DNA of 64,000 nucleotides from Limanda limanda (GCF_963576545.1 NC_083645.1:1798001-1862000), one strand, 5' to 3'. Positions 1 through 12,394 are shown, counted from the first letter of the stretch. Numbers and translations: made by a program. The notes: generated from the letters alone by a model not told the origin.

Positions 1-1779
1 AAGACAAAACACTCATGGAAGATGTGCTAGAAGTCTTTTCTAGTGATACTAAAATACCTTATGTTAAATGCTCCAATCCATCCAAATGAGTTTACTGCAG
101 CAAAAAGAGGGTATGGGACCAGCAGTTTACAGTAAGAATAAACTATATAGATTTACCATACATAACACACTTTTTATTCATTATTGCCTCAACTTAAGCA
201 GTTAATTTACTTTAGAAACGGTGAGTTTTATTGTTTTTCACTCAATACCGTTAAACTCAATATAAATCTAAATATTGTATGAGGCTGTTTTATAACAATG
301 TGCATTTCATGAGTTATTCCTTTCCTTTTTTTCATCATTAAAAAAACAGGAGTAATCCGACTCCTTTGAGCCGCCGAGTTTACAGAAGAGCCAGAAGGAT
401 GTTAAATTCTTAAAGCTACAGTATGTTGATAAGGATATTTATTCATTTTTTACTGTGAATTTAATGTAATAGCAAACACTGCTGTGTGGTCTCAGGACAG
501 AAATACTTTGGTCCAAGGTGTTCTAGAAAAAAGGAGTGTTGAAAAAACTGGCAACTAACTAACTAACTTCTACGATGCAATTTGTATTTGTATAACCAGA
601 TTTTCACCCAGAATATTTATCTTTTAGTCAAAAAAATCCAAATTGGGAGGGGAGAGGGGTAACTGGTGGTGGAGAGTGAAGAGTTGGTCGGTGGGTGTTG
701 GGAGGCCATCAGCGTTAGGGTGTGATCCACACTGACAGTGTCTGTAGGCATGGCCAGGATACCAAAAACACCCCAGCTGTCACACTGACAACTGGAAATG
801 GTAGGAGAGATATCGTACTAATGAGTGAGAGTGCAAGTGTGTCTGTGTGTGTTCCTTTAGGCAGGCGGTACAGAACAAGGCTTCAAATCCTGTTGGGGGA
901 AGGTTAAAGATGTTCCACACATACATGTTCACACACAGCCTCAAACTACGATTGGTGCCATCATCTGTGTCCTCATCACCATCACCAGTCTTATCTTCAT
1001 CATCGCAATCATTATTTTCACTTTTATCAGTGTCGACACCATCAGCCCCATCAACGCCTTCATCAGAACCAACTTCCTCACAGCACAGCATCAAGTTGCC
1101 AATACAAACGTGCAACAGTGTTACAATTGGTTTTCTCATTTCAACTGAATGCACTGTACATATGCATACAGTATGTATACACACACACTCGCTACAGCAA
1201 AGGAGCATTAACTGCAGCTTTTCTGTGAGTACAATTTAGTGTTTTATGAGGCTCCCATCCATTAAAGTAACACACAAAGCGATCCATCCTTTCACTTTAT
1301 CAACAAGCAGTCTCAGATTCTTAAAGTGACGCTCAATTAATTTCTAACAGGACTATACAGGCTCCTACCCCTACACGCACAAGTGTTCTGTTTGCACAAT
1401 TTATGAGGGACTTGCATAAAGTGGGAGGTGTTGTATATCTTTCACACTACACAACCCACAGATGCACAAACAGCCCAGGATCTTTACATGGCCTGTCAAC
1501 AAAGAAATGCAAATCAGCTAATGAGAATATAGCAAAGTAACATGGCAAGGTGTGGAGCAGGCAGAATGGAAATGAGCACGGACCTGGGTCCATCAATAAC
1601 CCTCTTGTCGCATCTCTCTGAGAGGAAAAAAGGCTGCGACTGGAATTACATACACATAAACAAAAAACATGTTCAGGTAAGATTAACACAGGAGGTTAAA
1701 GCAAAAATACAGATATGTGCATTTATGCATAGATACATGAATGAGTAATATATCAAAATCACACGCAAATGTACTGTCT
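1..1779. other. Non-coding stretch, possible distal 3' flank of the minus-strand exon
   Basis: No gene is recognised here. It lies downstream of the minus-strand terminal exon candidate at 2,757-2,859, so part may be 3' UTR. AATAAA hexamers on the minus strand occur at 173-178, 227-232 and 438-443. A short CTAA run is at about 552-567. A degenerate TCA/GAT trinucleotide tract spans about 958-1,075. Confidence 0.5.
958..1075. repeat. Degenerate (TCA)n/(TGA)n trinucleotide tract
   Basis: The plus strand is rich in TCA, CAT and ATC triplets with many interruptions. Its period of three keeps long frames open on both strands: a serine/proline-rich frame on plus and an aspartate/glycine-rich frame on minus (780-1208). 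The best reading is a decayed trinucleotide microsatellite. An acidic coding segment cannot be fully excluded, but no convincing splice sites flank it. Confidence 0.5.
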
Positions 1780-2043
1780 TTTTTATACGATGCTTTTCAT
1801 GATAACCGCTCAAAGTGCTTCGCAGTGCAGGTTTTGCAATTCACTCCTTCACACACATGCATACAGCACATCTGTGCAGCACTTTCTCCATCACACATAT
1901 TGTATTACACATCAATCACACACTGTCGGCACAGTCGACACAACTTTGGGTTCAGTTTTTTGCCCAATGAAACTTAGACATGTAGAATGTCTTCAACTGG
2001 GATCAAACTGATCATGACCTGCTCTACCTTCTCCCCAGCCGCC
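1780..2043 (-). repeat. tRNA-headed SINE copy, reverse orientation, diverged
   Basis: Read on the minus strand it starts with a tRNA-like head near 2,043. An A-box-like segment contains GGTAGAGCAGG, and a B-box-like GTTTGATCCC lies at about 1,999-2,009. The body holds CA-rich 'CACACATTCATACA'-like sequence, and the far end resembles the GCTATATAAA tail of the copy at 33,490-33,758. The tRNA-like parts are degraded, so this is an old insertion and not a tRNA gene. Confidence 0.65.
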
Positions 2044-2756
2044 AATTATCTTTTTTTCTCCGGCCACAGCACAACATGTACATTGTGAAATGCTGTTGAA
2101 ATGTGGCTTTGTTCTTGGTGTTATTTATATGATTATACTTCCATTTTTATAAAAAGTGAATTTCCTTCTACTCAAGTGAATATTTAACAGTACATGGTCT
2201 TGTATAAATATATGCAAATTCTAAATGATATAAAATACACAATAGACATACTATAAATAATTAACGTATCAATAAATGAGATTGTTACAGAATATCAATG
2301 CAAAACTGAAAAGTAATGGACGTATGCTGCTTGGATTACCATAAAAACTCACATGGGGGTGTCACAAGCAAGAATGATTAGGAGCAAGGTCGATACAGTC
2401 ACTGCCAGTTCATGAAAGAGTCTCATTTAAACACCAGCACTCCTCTGGGACTGACAGGGTTAAATAACAGCAGGTTATCCAGAATACATGGGACCGCATG
2501 GTGAGTCATGTCGAGGTCAGTAATGACAAAAAAAAAAAGAAGAAAAAAACACCAGAAATCAAAAACATCAGTTTATGCTTTTACTGGCAAATAAAACAGC
2601 TACAAATTACACAGGGTTCTTATTAAAACCAGTAATTACAAAGTGTTTATACCATGTATAAAAATACACATGTAAAATGAACTCACAGTCTTTAAACAGT
2701 GCTGATCCGGTCACATTTTAGAGATCTTAAAATGAACAGTAATTTGTTCCTGTTGT
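2044..2756. other. AT-rich non-coding DNA, candidate 3' UTR of the minus-strand exon
   Basis: The sequence lies immediately downstream, on the minus strand, of the stop codon at 2,757-2,759. It is AT-rich with an A-rich tract near 2,527-2,550 and no coding signal. It would be transcribed as 3' UTR if the exon is real. No AATAAA on the minus strand was seen close to the stop codon. Confidence 0.4.
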
Positions 2757-2859
2757 TTACATGAGTCGACTCTCAGGCTTGCTGATGTAGCTGCAGATGT
2801 CCGCCATAATCCAGAGCATGAAGCTATAGAGGCAGTACATGGAAATGATTTTGAAAAAA
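2757..2859 (-). CDS. Candidate terminal coding exon of an unidentified membrane protein
   Basis: On the minus strand a pyrimidine-rich tract ending in TTTTTTTAG (2,860-2,870) gives a good splice acceptor. The following 103 nt read one leftover base (phase 2 intron) and 33 codons to TAA at 2,757-2,759. The peptide begins FFKIISMYCLYSFMLWIM, a 16-20 residue hydrophobic stretch that could be a final transmembrane helix. It then becomes polar and ends with the short tail KPESRLM. Aromatic residues, cysteines and the sharp hydrophobic-to-polar change look more like a real membrane-protein C-terminus than a chance frame. I cannot name the family. No upstream exon was found in the 61 kb to the right, which could be intron or intergenic DNA. 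A chance frame next to an AG remains possible. Confidence 0.45.
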
Positions 2860-5800
2860 CTAAAAAAACAAAGAAAGGGCATGCAAGGTTAAGCCCTGCT
2901 AAAGCCCTGCACTCAGTTTACCAATCAGCTCTCCTCTAATTGTATGTGAGGTGAATTAGATTTTTATATTAAGGGAAATAGACCCGGACAGAGAGGTACG
3001 CAGGGACGGGAGGGAAGGAATGGTGGATTTAAAGCATTTCAGGAGAGCACACGGAGATACAAGATATAGTGGATTCAGAGGGGTCAGAGGTCAATCTCTG
3101 TTTGATCAGATCAAATGTATCATCTCCTCAAGCAAAATGTTTTTGGATTTGCTACCAGTATGACAGTCACATGATCCAAAATCTATGAGTTATGTGTGTG
3201 TGTGTGACTAGGTGTGTGTTCGTGTGGTAGTGGCTGGTTTTCATATCCACAGGGGCGTTCAACAGTCTCTTAAGTGCTTGTCACGCTCGCGTAGGCACTT
3301 ACTCAGGCAATCCCCAAGGGAAGGCACTCGAAAAACAAACAACGATCTGCAGAGGAAGAAGAAGCGCGACAAAGAAAAGGAAAAAAAAAAACACGCACAA
3401 AACAAAGTAGAGCAAATGGAGTAGTAAAGTGACGCTATAAATGATGCATCATCACCATCCCTTCATCCCTCCATATCTGTCCTCTTGTTTCCCCGGAGGT
3501 CCGCCTGCCTGTCACTCTACTTTGAGTTCCGTCGGCTGTCAGTTTGCAAAAAGCTAAATGAATAAGTGACACCACTTAATATTCACACGGTGGCATAAAT
3601 CTGTACAGCACTTTTATGAGTCCGAGCCGTGTTTCATTTCAATTCTTTATTGGTATCGAGCACAGTTGCAGCAGATGCCAGTTATTTATAGCCCCCTGAC
3701 AACCTCAGTCCTGATGCATTAGTCGGCGGGTCCTTTTCTGGTGCCAATAAATTAGCCATTTTGTTCTTCATGTCACAGTGTCTCATTGTGCAACAGCCAA
3801 GGTGCTGAATATGAGCCTTAACACTTTGGTGGATACACTATCATACTATCTCTGTCCCACTCCCTATTTACTGCACTAAAAATGAATCCTTCACCATCAA
3901 ATGCTCCCCTCCTGAATGTTTGAAAGTTTGATCAGTCTCTTCATCACTCAACACACTGGTTTCTTTTTCTTGTTGTGCAGAAACTTCTTCAAAACCTTCT
4001 GAACATCTGGATCAAGCATCATGTTTCGACAGGTTTTGTTGCTATGGTATTTCATCTGTGTGGGCATTTGATATATGGAGTTACCTACTGTCCGGTCAGA
4101 AAATATTCAGACTCATTTTATTCTGGAGAAGGACTGTAGCTGATGTGCAGCAACATCTCAGAACTGATAAAAAGGCATCAGAGGCATTTAAGTCCGAGTT
4201 TAATAGCACAGTTGTGAAGGTCAGTGTTGTATTCCAGTTTTATTAGATCTGTTTTGAGTCTGTGTATTTTTGGGGTCTCTGGTCCTGTACTGTCCACTCT
4301 GGCAACACTGCAAAGTAGCTAAAACAGTTCCAGGCTGGAAAAGAAGGATCCCAATGAGACCCAAAGAGCCTGTAAATCTCTACAAACCTGACAGGATTGA
4401 GCAGAGATTGTGGTACTACGTCCAATCAGTACAAACGTATTATTAGAAGTAGCTTGAAATAGCAATAAATTCAGTTCCAGTTAACTGTTTAACTTAACTT
4501 TATCTTTGCTGCCTTACATTATTATTATTCAAAAGACATCTTGGAGTTTCCTCTACGTATATAGCCATGATCGTGCTGATTCCCCTGAGCTGCAGGAATT
4601 AAAACTGCAGTGAAAAACACCAATAAACTGGAGTTCAGAGGGTTAATGGATACACAATTTGACCGTTTCCCTTCTTTAATTTTCTGGTCACTTCAGTTAT
4701 TATAAATGTCAGCGTAATTTAATGCAGGTTTTTTTTCTTCTGGAAAAGAGCTCTGATGCAGTCTGTTTACAAATGTGTCTGGGGCATGAATTAACAGCAC
4801 AGCATTTATGAGAAGTTTCTGTGTCCGTTTTTAACACGTGGCAAATATTAGTTATTTTTGAGGGAGAAAAATCAAAGTCATACAGTTTTGACTTTCAAAA
4901 CTCAAAGCAACATGACACAGGACTTTGTTGCCACCTCACAATTATAAAACTTTCCCTTGTTATTTTCAGCCCTGGACAACTTAACTTTGGTGCTTATTTA
5001 CAGACAGCAAATCTGTGGGACAGCAGCTCCACACTGCTAATACCAGATAATCCCCATATCTCTGATAAACAAAAAATCTGCCCCAATGTCCTTCCTGTAA
5101 AGACCTAATATCTCATCAGATATGATCCGGCATGATTTATGGACAATGTGATTGTTTTTTGCTGTGCAGCCACAGCAGTGACGGTGTTTGGTTGTCTTGG
5201 CTTTGACATCACTGTTGTTAAAGCTTTTGATTTGCAGCAGATTATACTGGGATAATCTTTTTCTATCAATTTTCATTCTGAGAGAAAATCTTGTTTGAAA
5301 TACAGACTGACAGTTATTAACAATGACTAACATGGACTAATATATAATATCACTTTATTCCTTAAATGGTATCAGTTCAATCAAGTTTGTTGATTACATT
5401 TGCATCATGTTTATTGTTTTGCCACATCAAACTTGGTATCATAGGGAATTTTCATTTCATAATAATAATTATGATGTTCTATCCTTCTTTCTATAATGTC
5501 TTATTTTCTTTTTCTCTTTTAAATGACATTATTTATAATGTTTAACCCCACTGACAGTAAGCCCATTATATGTGGTCTAATCACATACAATATGGGCGTG
5601 TCTGAACAGACTAAATCAACATCTGAAATGCTGGACTTAAAGAACAGAAACTGACTTTACAAACTGTTTTGCAGAGATCAACCAGCTGAACTAAAGTGCT
5701 GGAGTCATTGACATATCAAGCATCAACAAAGCTGCAAGCCCCACCCCAAATTGCCTTGTACTTCCATTAAGTACTACTCTCTAAGCAGGGACTTAATATT

Positions 5801-6754
5801 GACCCTGGCCTCTTCTACTGCAAAGGTTCCCAGTTCCAAAAGCAAGTGTGTAAAGGAGTACAAAAATTGATTTATAAATAAATAAAAATGCTATATTACC
5901 AGAGCTACTTCTTACTACATATCCTCACATCTTATTGCTCTTCACTTCTCACCAGCATGTATACAGCACTTAATGTATGCGTATTCATCCTGGAGGACAG
6001 ATCCAGATTCTCTATTCTTCTACCTGATGTTTGTTTTACCATCTACAGTCAAACAATGTCATATGATGAAGAATGCACCTTCTTGTAATTTTGGGCATAT
6101 TTAGTATTGTGCAATATATGCAGAACTTACTGTACAAAGCACCTGATTATTCACCACAGACTGACCACTGGAGCTTGAAACCGGATGGAATTCAACGTCT
6201 GGGGCAAAAACGTGTGAAATCTGAGACTTTGTTTAATCCAACCCACACACAGAGAAGGCGGCAGTGTACACACAGGTCCAAACAGTGAGTGAGAGAGCCA
6301 GACACGTAGAAAAAGTAAATGCATTATGAATTACATATACCTTCCCAAAGCTGTCCACTCAGCACTACAACAGAGCCCATTTTTTATCCATTTACAAACA
6401 TGAAGCTCTTCCAAAAGTTATTCAAACACAGCGTTAAGCTGACAACATCAGGTATATTTAATATTTCATGACCCATAGCCCCTCATGAATGCAGACTTGC
6501 ACTTTTAAATGTGTCTTCTCCTCAACCAATATTCCAAGTTAACAGCAAATAACACTTTCCTCATGCTACCTTACTTACCTGACATGAACAACATAGCAGA
6601 AAACATAAAATAATTTTACATGCAATTTTATCATGCAGATATTTAGCAAGTATAATGGCTATCCTATTCACCATTTGATATCAATGTGTTGGCATGCTAG
6701 TTTGCTCATTAAGTGCAGGTTGGTCTCAGAGGAATGTCATTAGTTCTGCATCTC
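2860..6754. other. Anonymous non-coding DNA
   Basis: No gene or clear mobile element was recognised. Short low-complexity runs are present, such as (GT)n at about 3,192-3,207 and A-rich purine sequence near 3,355-3,400. The open frames are short, lack known motifs and change composition along their length, as expected by chance in AT-rich DNA. If the exon at 2,757-2,859 is real, this would be its upstream intron. Confidence 0.5.
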
Positions 6755-6890
6755 AAACTGATGGTTTTACCGCTAGGGGCAATTTGGGGTTCAGGTTCCA
6801 AGGAATTCTTTGACAAACTGACTGGAAGAGGCAGGGATCAAACCTCTCACATTCTGATTAGTGAACGACCCACTCTGCTTCCTGAGCCAG
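6755..6890 (-). repeat. Fragment of the tRNA-headed SINE, reverse orientation
   Basis: The plus strand carries the diagnostic segments GGGGCAATTTGGGGTTCAG, GGGATCAAACC (B box read backwards, about 6,834-6,844) and AACGACCCACTCTGC (A-box side), in the same order as the copy at 33,490-33,758. The tail half is missing or unrecognisable. Confidence 0.6.
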
Positions 6891-9740
6891 AAAGTCAAGC
6901 TCCCAGGCTCCCATCCAACTCCATCTCCACTCGCTTCTCTCATTCACATTAAACCCGAATATCCCGCCCCCACCTCACCATAAACATCCAGACCCCGAAT
7001 TACAGAAGACAGATGATATAAGATTTGTTTCTAAAGAGTGTGAGGCCACAACTGTGCTTCATACAACACATGAATTGCTAAATCCTGTTAATAATGTAGG
7101 GGACCAAGAACATTGGTTTAACTCGCTGCTTTCTTTACCTGTGTTTAACTATAGTCACACACAGTGATGACGAACTTCCTGTAATGCTTTAAGTTTAGTT
7201 AGGTGATTGATTGTTGATTGTAAAGTAATTGATATAGAAGCCATATAACGCCTGTCTGTGTGCTACAACTACCAGCAGTGATGTGGTTTCCATGCTGACA
7301 GCACTGCTGCTCCCAGCCTTAGCTGCCAATGTGGACTTTCTCTATTAAAAAGGCCACAACTACAAATGTTTGATTTCATGCCTATATGATCAGTAACATG
7401 ATTTTTGATCCCGCTGTGACTGGTATTCTACCACATATTGGCCTCTGCTCCTGCATTACTTGGCTTTGCTACATTAGTCACTCGGCGTGCACTATGCAGA
7501 TGTGGGTCGTTGTGATATTATATCACATCATGTTTCTGCGGAATTATCGGCCGAACCATTGACGGCCCGTTTTAGGAGCTTCAGGAGCAGTGTTAATGGA
7601 AAAACTCATTATTAACATTAAATATAATTATATCCTTCATGCAGTTTGCTATCCTTCCAATGGCTTTACCTCTCAAATGTATCGCACACATTCAATACAG
7701 ATCTATATTCTTCTATCATCTTCTACATAGCTCATGAGATTTTTTAAGCGTTTCAAATAATTACAGGTTATAAAGGAAAAAAGTGGAGTCTACATGTGCA
7801 GGAGCCATAGGCTACAAACTACAAATGTTTGGTATATACAAGCAGAATGAAAGGTTGATGTCAGGGCATCATCTGTGCAGCCCCCCCCCTATCTCTATAA
7901 TGGCTGCAATTTTACACATTTGTTGTGAGATCAACTTCACCACTTTGTCTTGTTTTTATAATCCATTTCATAAAGGGTAGAATTATGAGAGAAAATGGTG
8001 ATCCACATTTGAAATCTAAGTTCTGCTCTTGCTCTCAGTAAAGGAACTACACAGACCACTCCACCATCACCATGACAGAGAGGTTTAAAAAACCACATTG
8101 AAGGTTGTCTAATTCGCCAAAAAGACCAGTTTTCCCTTTAGCGGTTGTCTTGTTTTCAAAACACAAAATGGCCACTTAAATCCCAGGCTGTCAAATAAAA
8201 CCAACTCGAAGTGAACTTGTGACGCCCACAGTGTATTCCAGACTCCACTTGTTTCTGTGCAGTCTGATATCTTGTTAAGTGTACTTATGGCCTGGATGAG
8301 TGTTCTGGAAAGTTGCATTGCTGACCAAACTGTCTTAGCATTGATCTCGGTAACCCCAACACCGTCCCAGTTCTAACAGTCAATAAGGACGGCTCAGACA
8401 CCTCCAATTTGCACAGATGAAGACACACATACTGAACACTCTGTCTGCCTGCAGTATTTTTGTGCACACTCTTAAAATAATTTGTCATTTGGTTTTTCCC
8501 TCTTCCTTTCTGTCTCTTGTTTTTTGCTGATTGTTTAACAAGAAACAAAGACAACAGCCACTAGGGAGCTGGTGAAAAACAAGCGCTCGGCTTTGCACTC
8601 AGTTATCCACAAATGTACTCTTTTATCTCTCCCCCTGAAAAGACACAGCTCACGGTTTGTTGCTGTGCTTTTAATGTCTGCTTGTAACTGTACTCCCTGT
8701 TGACACAGAGCAAATGCCAACCCAGATCCACCAAGTTTTATTTACTTTGCTCAGCAGTGGCTAAAAACGACCTCTGCTCTTCTGCCAGCGCAGCTGGATT
8801 TGAGCCAAGGAGCTCCACACACAGCTCTCACGACATTACCAAATCCAAGCTGCCAGGAAGAAATCAGTTTAACCATGAAAAAGCATGGCAGCCGCCTGGA
8901 CAGCACTTGGTTCAGATGAGATAAAAAACCCTATCAGCATTGGCATGGCCTGGGGGCCCAGGATGAAAGAGGGCCTGTGAATTTCAACAACAATAATACT
9001 ACTACCAATGCTAATAGCAACTACTGCAGACAAGCAAGGTGATGTTGGAATGCTGAACACTGTGCCATCTTCTCAAGAGCTAAAACATTTTTATGGTGAC
9101 TGCAAGTATTCAGGTATTCGGTGGCCACAGAAGTTACTGTTTAACCTTTAAACCAAGTGTGGTCTTCCTCTGCAGGGTCACACTCAAACCAGGACATAAC
9201 GTTGTAATATGAATTATTTTGGATCAAAGGTCCATTTGATCCAAATTTAACATTTGTCTATGGAATTGTGTCCAATAGGTTTGTGCACAGAATTGGAAAC
9301 AAAATGTTTGACGTAGTTGATATATTAGCAAAATAATATGTAATTGATTAGTGGAGCAGCTTACATTCTTCCTCTGTTCAATAGCCATCAGAGTACTGCA
9401 TTGATGGGCACCCTTTTGCCCATTAGGAGCCACACACTCAAAATAATATGGAGACACATGTTGTTTTCCTGAATGTTGAGGTCTTTAGATACATGCCATG
9501 TTATGGACCTCAAGGAGTTAATCAGGAAACTAGAAAACTAGACATAGACTCCTGATGGTAAATGTATAATTTCATAGTCTTGTTAAGGCATCATTGTGTT
9601 CTTGACTGTATGTACATCTTGAAGTGCAGGCAGTGCCGTTTCGAAGTAGCGCTGCTGGTGGTGTTACAGCAATCCCTGTTGGGCGGACGTCCCAAAAGAT
9701 GAATAAAAACAGATGTATAAAGATATACAGTATATAATGG
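6891..9740. other. Anonymous non-coding DNA
   Basis: I see no supported gene. A short imperfect trinucleotide run lies near 8,985-9,025 (CAACAATAATACTACTACC-like). Several short frames exist on both strands but carry no recognised domain. Confidence 0.5.
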
Positions 9741-9781
9741 TATTTAAACTTAAAAATATATTATTTTTTCAAGTTTAAATA
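9741..9781. repeat. AT-rich inverted repeat
   Basis: TATTTAAACTT at 9,741-9,751 is mirrored by AAGTTTAAATA at 9,771-9,781, an 11-bp perfect stem around a 19-nt AT-rich loop. It lies upstream of a hAT relic, but no functional link is shown. Confidence 0.5.
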
Positions 9782-9944
9782 CTTAATATAGATATTTTTA
9801 CCTGAGGGAAGTTTTTAGAAATAATTAAAAAAACAAATAATCATTATATACAAATGGTGCAATGCATCATGATATACGGGAAGTCACGTACAGTACGGCA
9901 TCATCAGGTAGCTGAAAGATGGCACAGTGGAAGATTGATCATCA

Positions 9945-10102
9945 TGTCTATTAATCTCCATCCTCAAACGAGAGCTCTATTTGTGGAGGCTTTAAAACTC
10001 ATACAATTGTTTCTGTGTTTAACTATATCAGTTGCTTTCTCAGAGCGCTCCTTCTCCAACTTGCAGCGATTAAAAATATGGTTACGGTCCACCATAAAAT
10101 GA
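9945..10102 (+). pseudogene. hAT transposase relic: C-terminal dimerisation domain
   Basis: The frame entering at 9,854 reads, over its last 50 or so residues, TRALFVEALKLIQLF and then SVAFSERSFSNLQRLK with WLRSTI. This is the signature of the hAT-family C-terminal dimerisation domain, typically S-V/A-x-x-ERSFSxLxxIKxxLRST, as found in hAT and ZMYM1-like transposases. The reading frame stops at 10,102 shortly after the RST motif, earlier than usual. Nothing upstream in the same frame looks like the BED finger or catalytic core. It is a 5'-truncated, inactive remnant. The 18-bp minisatellite starts 64 bp further on. The hAT assignment is fairly secure, the subfamily is not. Confidence 0.75.
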
Positions 10103-10166
10103 ATGTTCACACAGACATTTTGATCTCTAATGAGAAACTTCATTGCCGCAACAACGGAGCGCCAAG

Positions 10167-10370
10167 TTCACTGTTGACTGCGGTTTCACTGTTGACTGCG
10201 GTTTCACTGTTGACTGCGGTTTCACTGTTGACTGCGGTTTCACTGTTGACTGCGGTTTCACTGTTGACTGCGGTTTCACTGTTGACTGCGGTTTCACTGT
10301 TGACTGCGGTTTCACTGTTGACTGCGGTTTCACTGTTCACTGCAGTTTCACTGTTCACTGCAGTTTCACT
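10167..10370. repeat. 18-bp minisatellite, 11.3 units
   Basis: The unit TTCACTGTTGACTGCGGT is repeated nine times without a mismatch (10,167-10,328). Two copies of the variant TTCACTGTTCACTGCAGT follow (10,329-10,364), then a six-base partial unit. Because 18 is a multiple of three and the unit has no stop in any of several frames, long repetitive frames appear on both strands: LLTAVS and FTVDCG repeats on plus, NSETAV and STVKPQ repeats on minus. These are not genes. Identical neighbouring units imply recent expansion or homogenisation. Confidence 0.97.
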
Positions 10371-11249
10371 TCATCAATAATCAGTAATTTGCCTGTACAA
10401 ATGTATTGGCTATGTTGTTGTGTGGTTTGCGAATGTGGCGGTTGGACTGGTTAAAGTATTGTTAAAAGTATTTGGATATGTTCTTGTTCGCTGTGCGCAT
10501 GGACCTGTTCAATATGCGAAGGCTATCTGTATGCTATGTATGTGTTTGCGTGCCCGGTGTCTGCGCCTTTCAAGAAGCCAAAGGTTTAAATGATTTAATG
10601 TAATTAGTAAGTGCTGTTAAAATGCATGCATGTGGATGTGTTCTAGTCCGCTGCACGCTGGGGTCTGGCAGTTGAGAGACTGGCAAACATTTGATTCATA
10701 TCATAGTAGCCTGTTGTTTTCACCGAAACTCATTAAATAAATTATGTGTATTGAAATATGAACATGCCTATTGCCTCTAGCCTATTCTTTACCCTAGGCT
10801 GAACAAATCAAAAAATTCCCCTCCCACTTCCGCACCCCCGACTTTAATCCTCTTCACACTGCACTAAGTGCCGGTGGGCTGGTCTGTGGCATTGATAATA
10901 GCGGCAGCAGTGTTTTGCCAAAGCTGTTTTAGTTAGTTAAAGCTGTTAGTGCTGTTTGAAAGACATAATGAAGTATAGATGAAAGTAGATTATCTATCGT
11001 TTGTTTGTTTTGGTGAGGCCTGACTTTATATAATTCTGCACATTTGTTGGTTGTGGTGGATGTGATGTTTTGAGAAGAAAAAGTGGGGTCCACTGGTTAA
11101 GGTAAATCCAGGGGCCAATGACAAGATAAAATCTCTACCCATCAGTGGCATGGAGCCAGTGGCTTTGGATTCTCTACTTGGGGCCAGATAAATTGGCACT
11201 CAAAGAGATCAGTGGGCTGCTGTTGCTGTTGCCAGTATTTGGAAGCTAT
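10371..11249. other. Non-coding DNA downstream of the minisatellite
   Basis: No gene is seen. The stretch may contain the 3' non-coding part of the decayed hAT whose transposase C-terminus lies at 9,945-10,102, but no matching terminal inverted repeat or target duplication could be established. Confidence 0.4.
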
Positions 11250-11740
11250 AGCTGCTTTCAGACATGGATTGGACTCCACAGATCCTCCGCATTTTCTCTG
11301 GAGGAGGTGCATGTGTGATGCAAATGTCTGAGTGAGACAATCCGGATTTTCGAAGGACTTTATCCGCCTGGCCTCCTAGTATTAATCCATAGAAATCCAG
11401 GAGAAGTCAATGTGTGAACACAGCAGGGGTTCCCCTGCAGGATTCACTGTGAGCGACGTGGGTGAAGGACGCAAACATTAAAATAAGAAAACAAATGTCT
11501 CCCGGTGAAAAAGCTGTGACACAAGTGTAGAAGACACAGATAAGGATGTCAAGAGATTATGGTGATAAGAGCCGACGGCGGTGTCGGGGTGCTGTTAACC
11601 AAAAAACGTGATCTACCCAGCAGAGTTAATACATCACTTCCTGCCTCTGCCTGTTGCACCCGGCTGTTCCACCTCTCCCCTGAATAATTAACAGGATTTG
11701 TGGCTTTTGTGACGCATCTGTACAGCATACCTCCCGCTTA
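11250..11740. mobile_element. Partial inverted-repeat DNA transposon (PIF/Harbinger-like), left end only
   Basis: AGCTGCTTTCAGACATG at 11,250-11,266 matches the left terminal repeat of the complete element at 30,603-30,923 with one difference in 17. The following ~450 bp has the GC-richer character of that kind of element and differs from the flanks, but no mirrored right end (CATGTCTGAAAGCAGCT-like) was found. The right boundary given here is therefore approximate. No transposase frame is present. Confidence 0.45.
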
Positions 11741-12394
11741 GTTGTGCATGTCATAGCCAGGCTACGGGTAAACTTTGAGGTCATATCTGAAGATTGCTCA
11801 TGTTAGATCCAATGAGAGAGAGAGATACATTATTGGAGCAGAAGAAGAGGGGTGGGGGGGGCATAAATCCAATGTAATATAGAGGAAGATGTTGCTTACC
11901 CCTATGTGTCCACATTTGTTATACTTGGTTCTATGTCCCACTGAGTCCATGATCCTGTTTACTCAACATGTTCTAAAGGTCATGTTTGTAAAAGAAATGT
12001 GCACTTAGTTAGATTAACACAGCAAATGAGTGTGTTTTGGCTGACATAATCAATATTATGCATCTTTACAGAATAGTTATTTCTACACAACAGAAGAAAA
12101 GCTGTCTGACACCCGTGATGTGCTTATGAACTCCTTCCTTTATTTTTCCAAATTATTTCTTTGTCCTACAAATCATATGGTCTCTGAGAGAAGCTTTTTG
12201 CTGTCTGAGTTATAGTAAGAGAGACAGTAAATGTTTGAAATACTTAAGTGGTTGGTATTGAAAATATCAGCTAAACATTGAGTGACACACTATCCCAATT
12301 TTCCTACAATATTGCCTAGTTGTGACGAATGCTTAATTAGCTAAAAAAAAATTCATGATTCTGTTAGGACAATTAAAATTAGATGGTTTAGTGG
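11741..12394. other. Non-coding DNA
   Basis: Nothing supported. A short GA run is at about 11,812-11,825 and a G-rich run at 11,851-11,861. Confidence 0.5.

Noticed and set aside
10167..10370. Regular direct repeats considered as a CRISPR array
   Set aside because: Units are directly abutting with no spacers and the setting is eukaryotic.
10127..10454. Repetitive peptide frames on both strands over the minisatellite
   Set aside because: All derive from one 18-bp unit; being open in several frames at once argues against coding.
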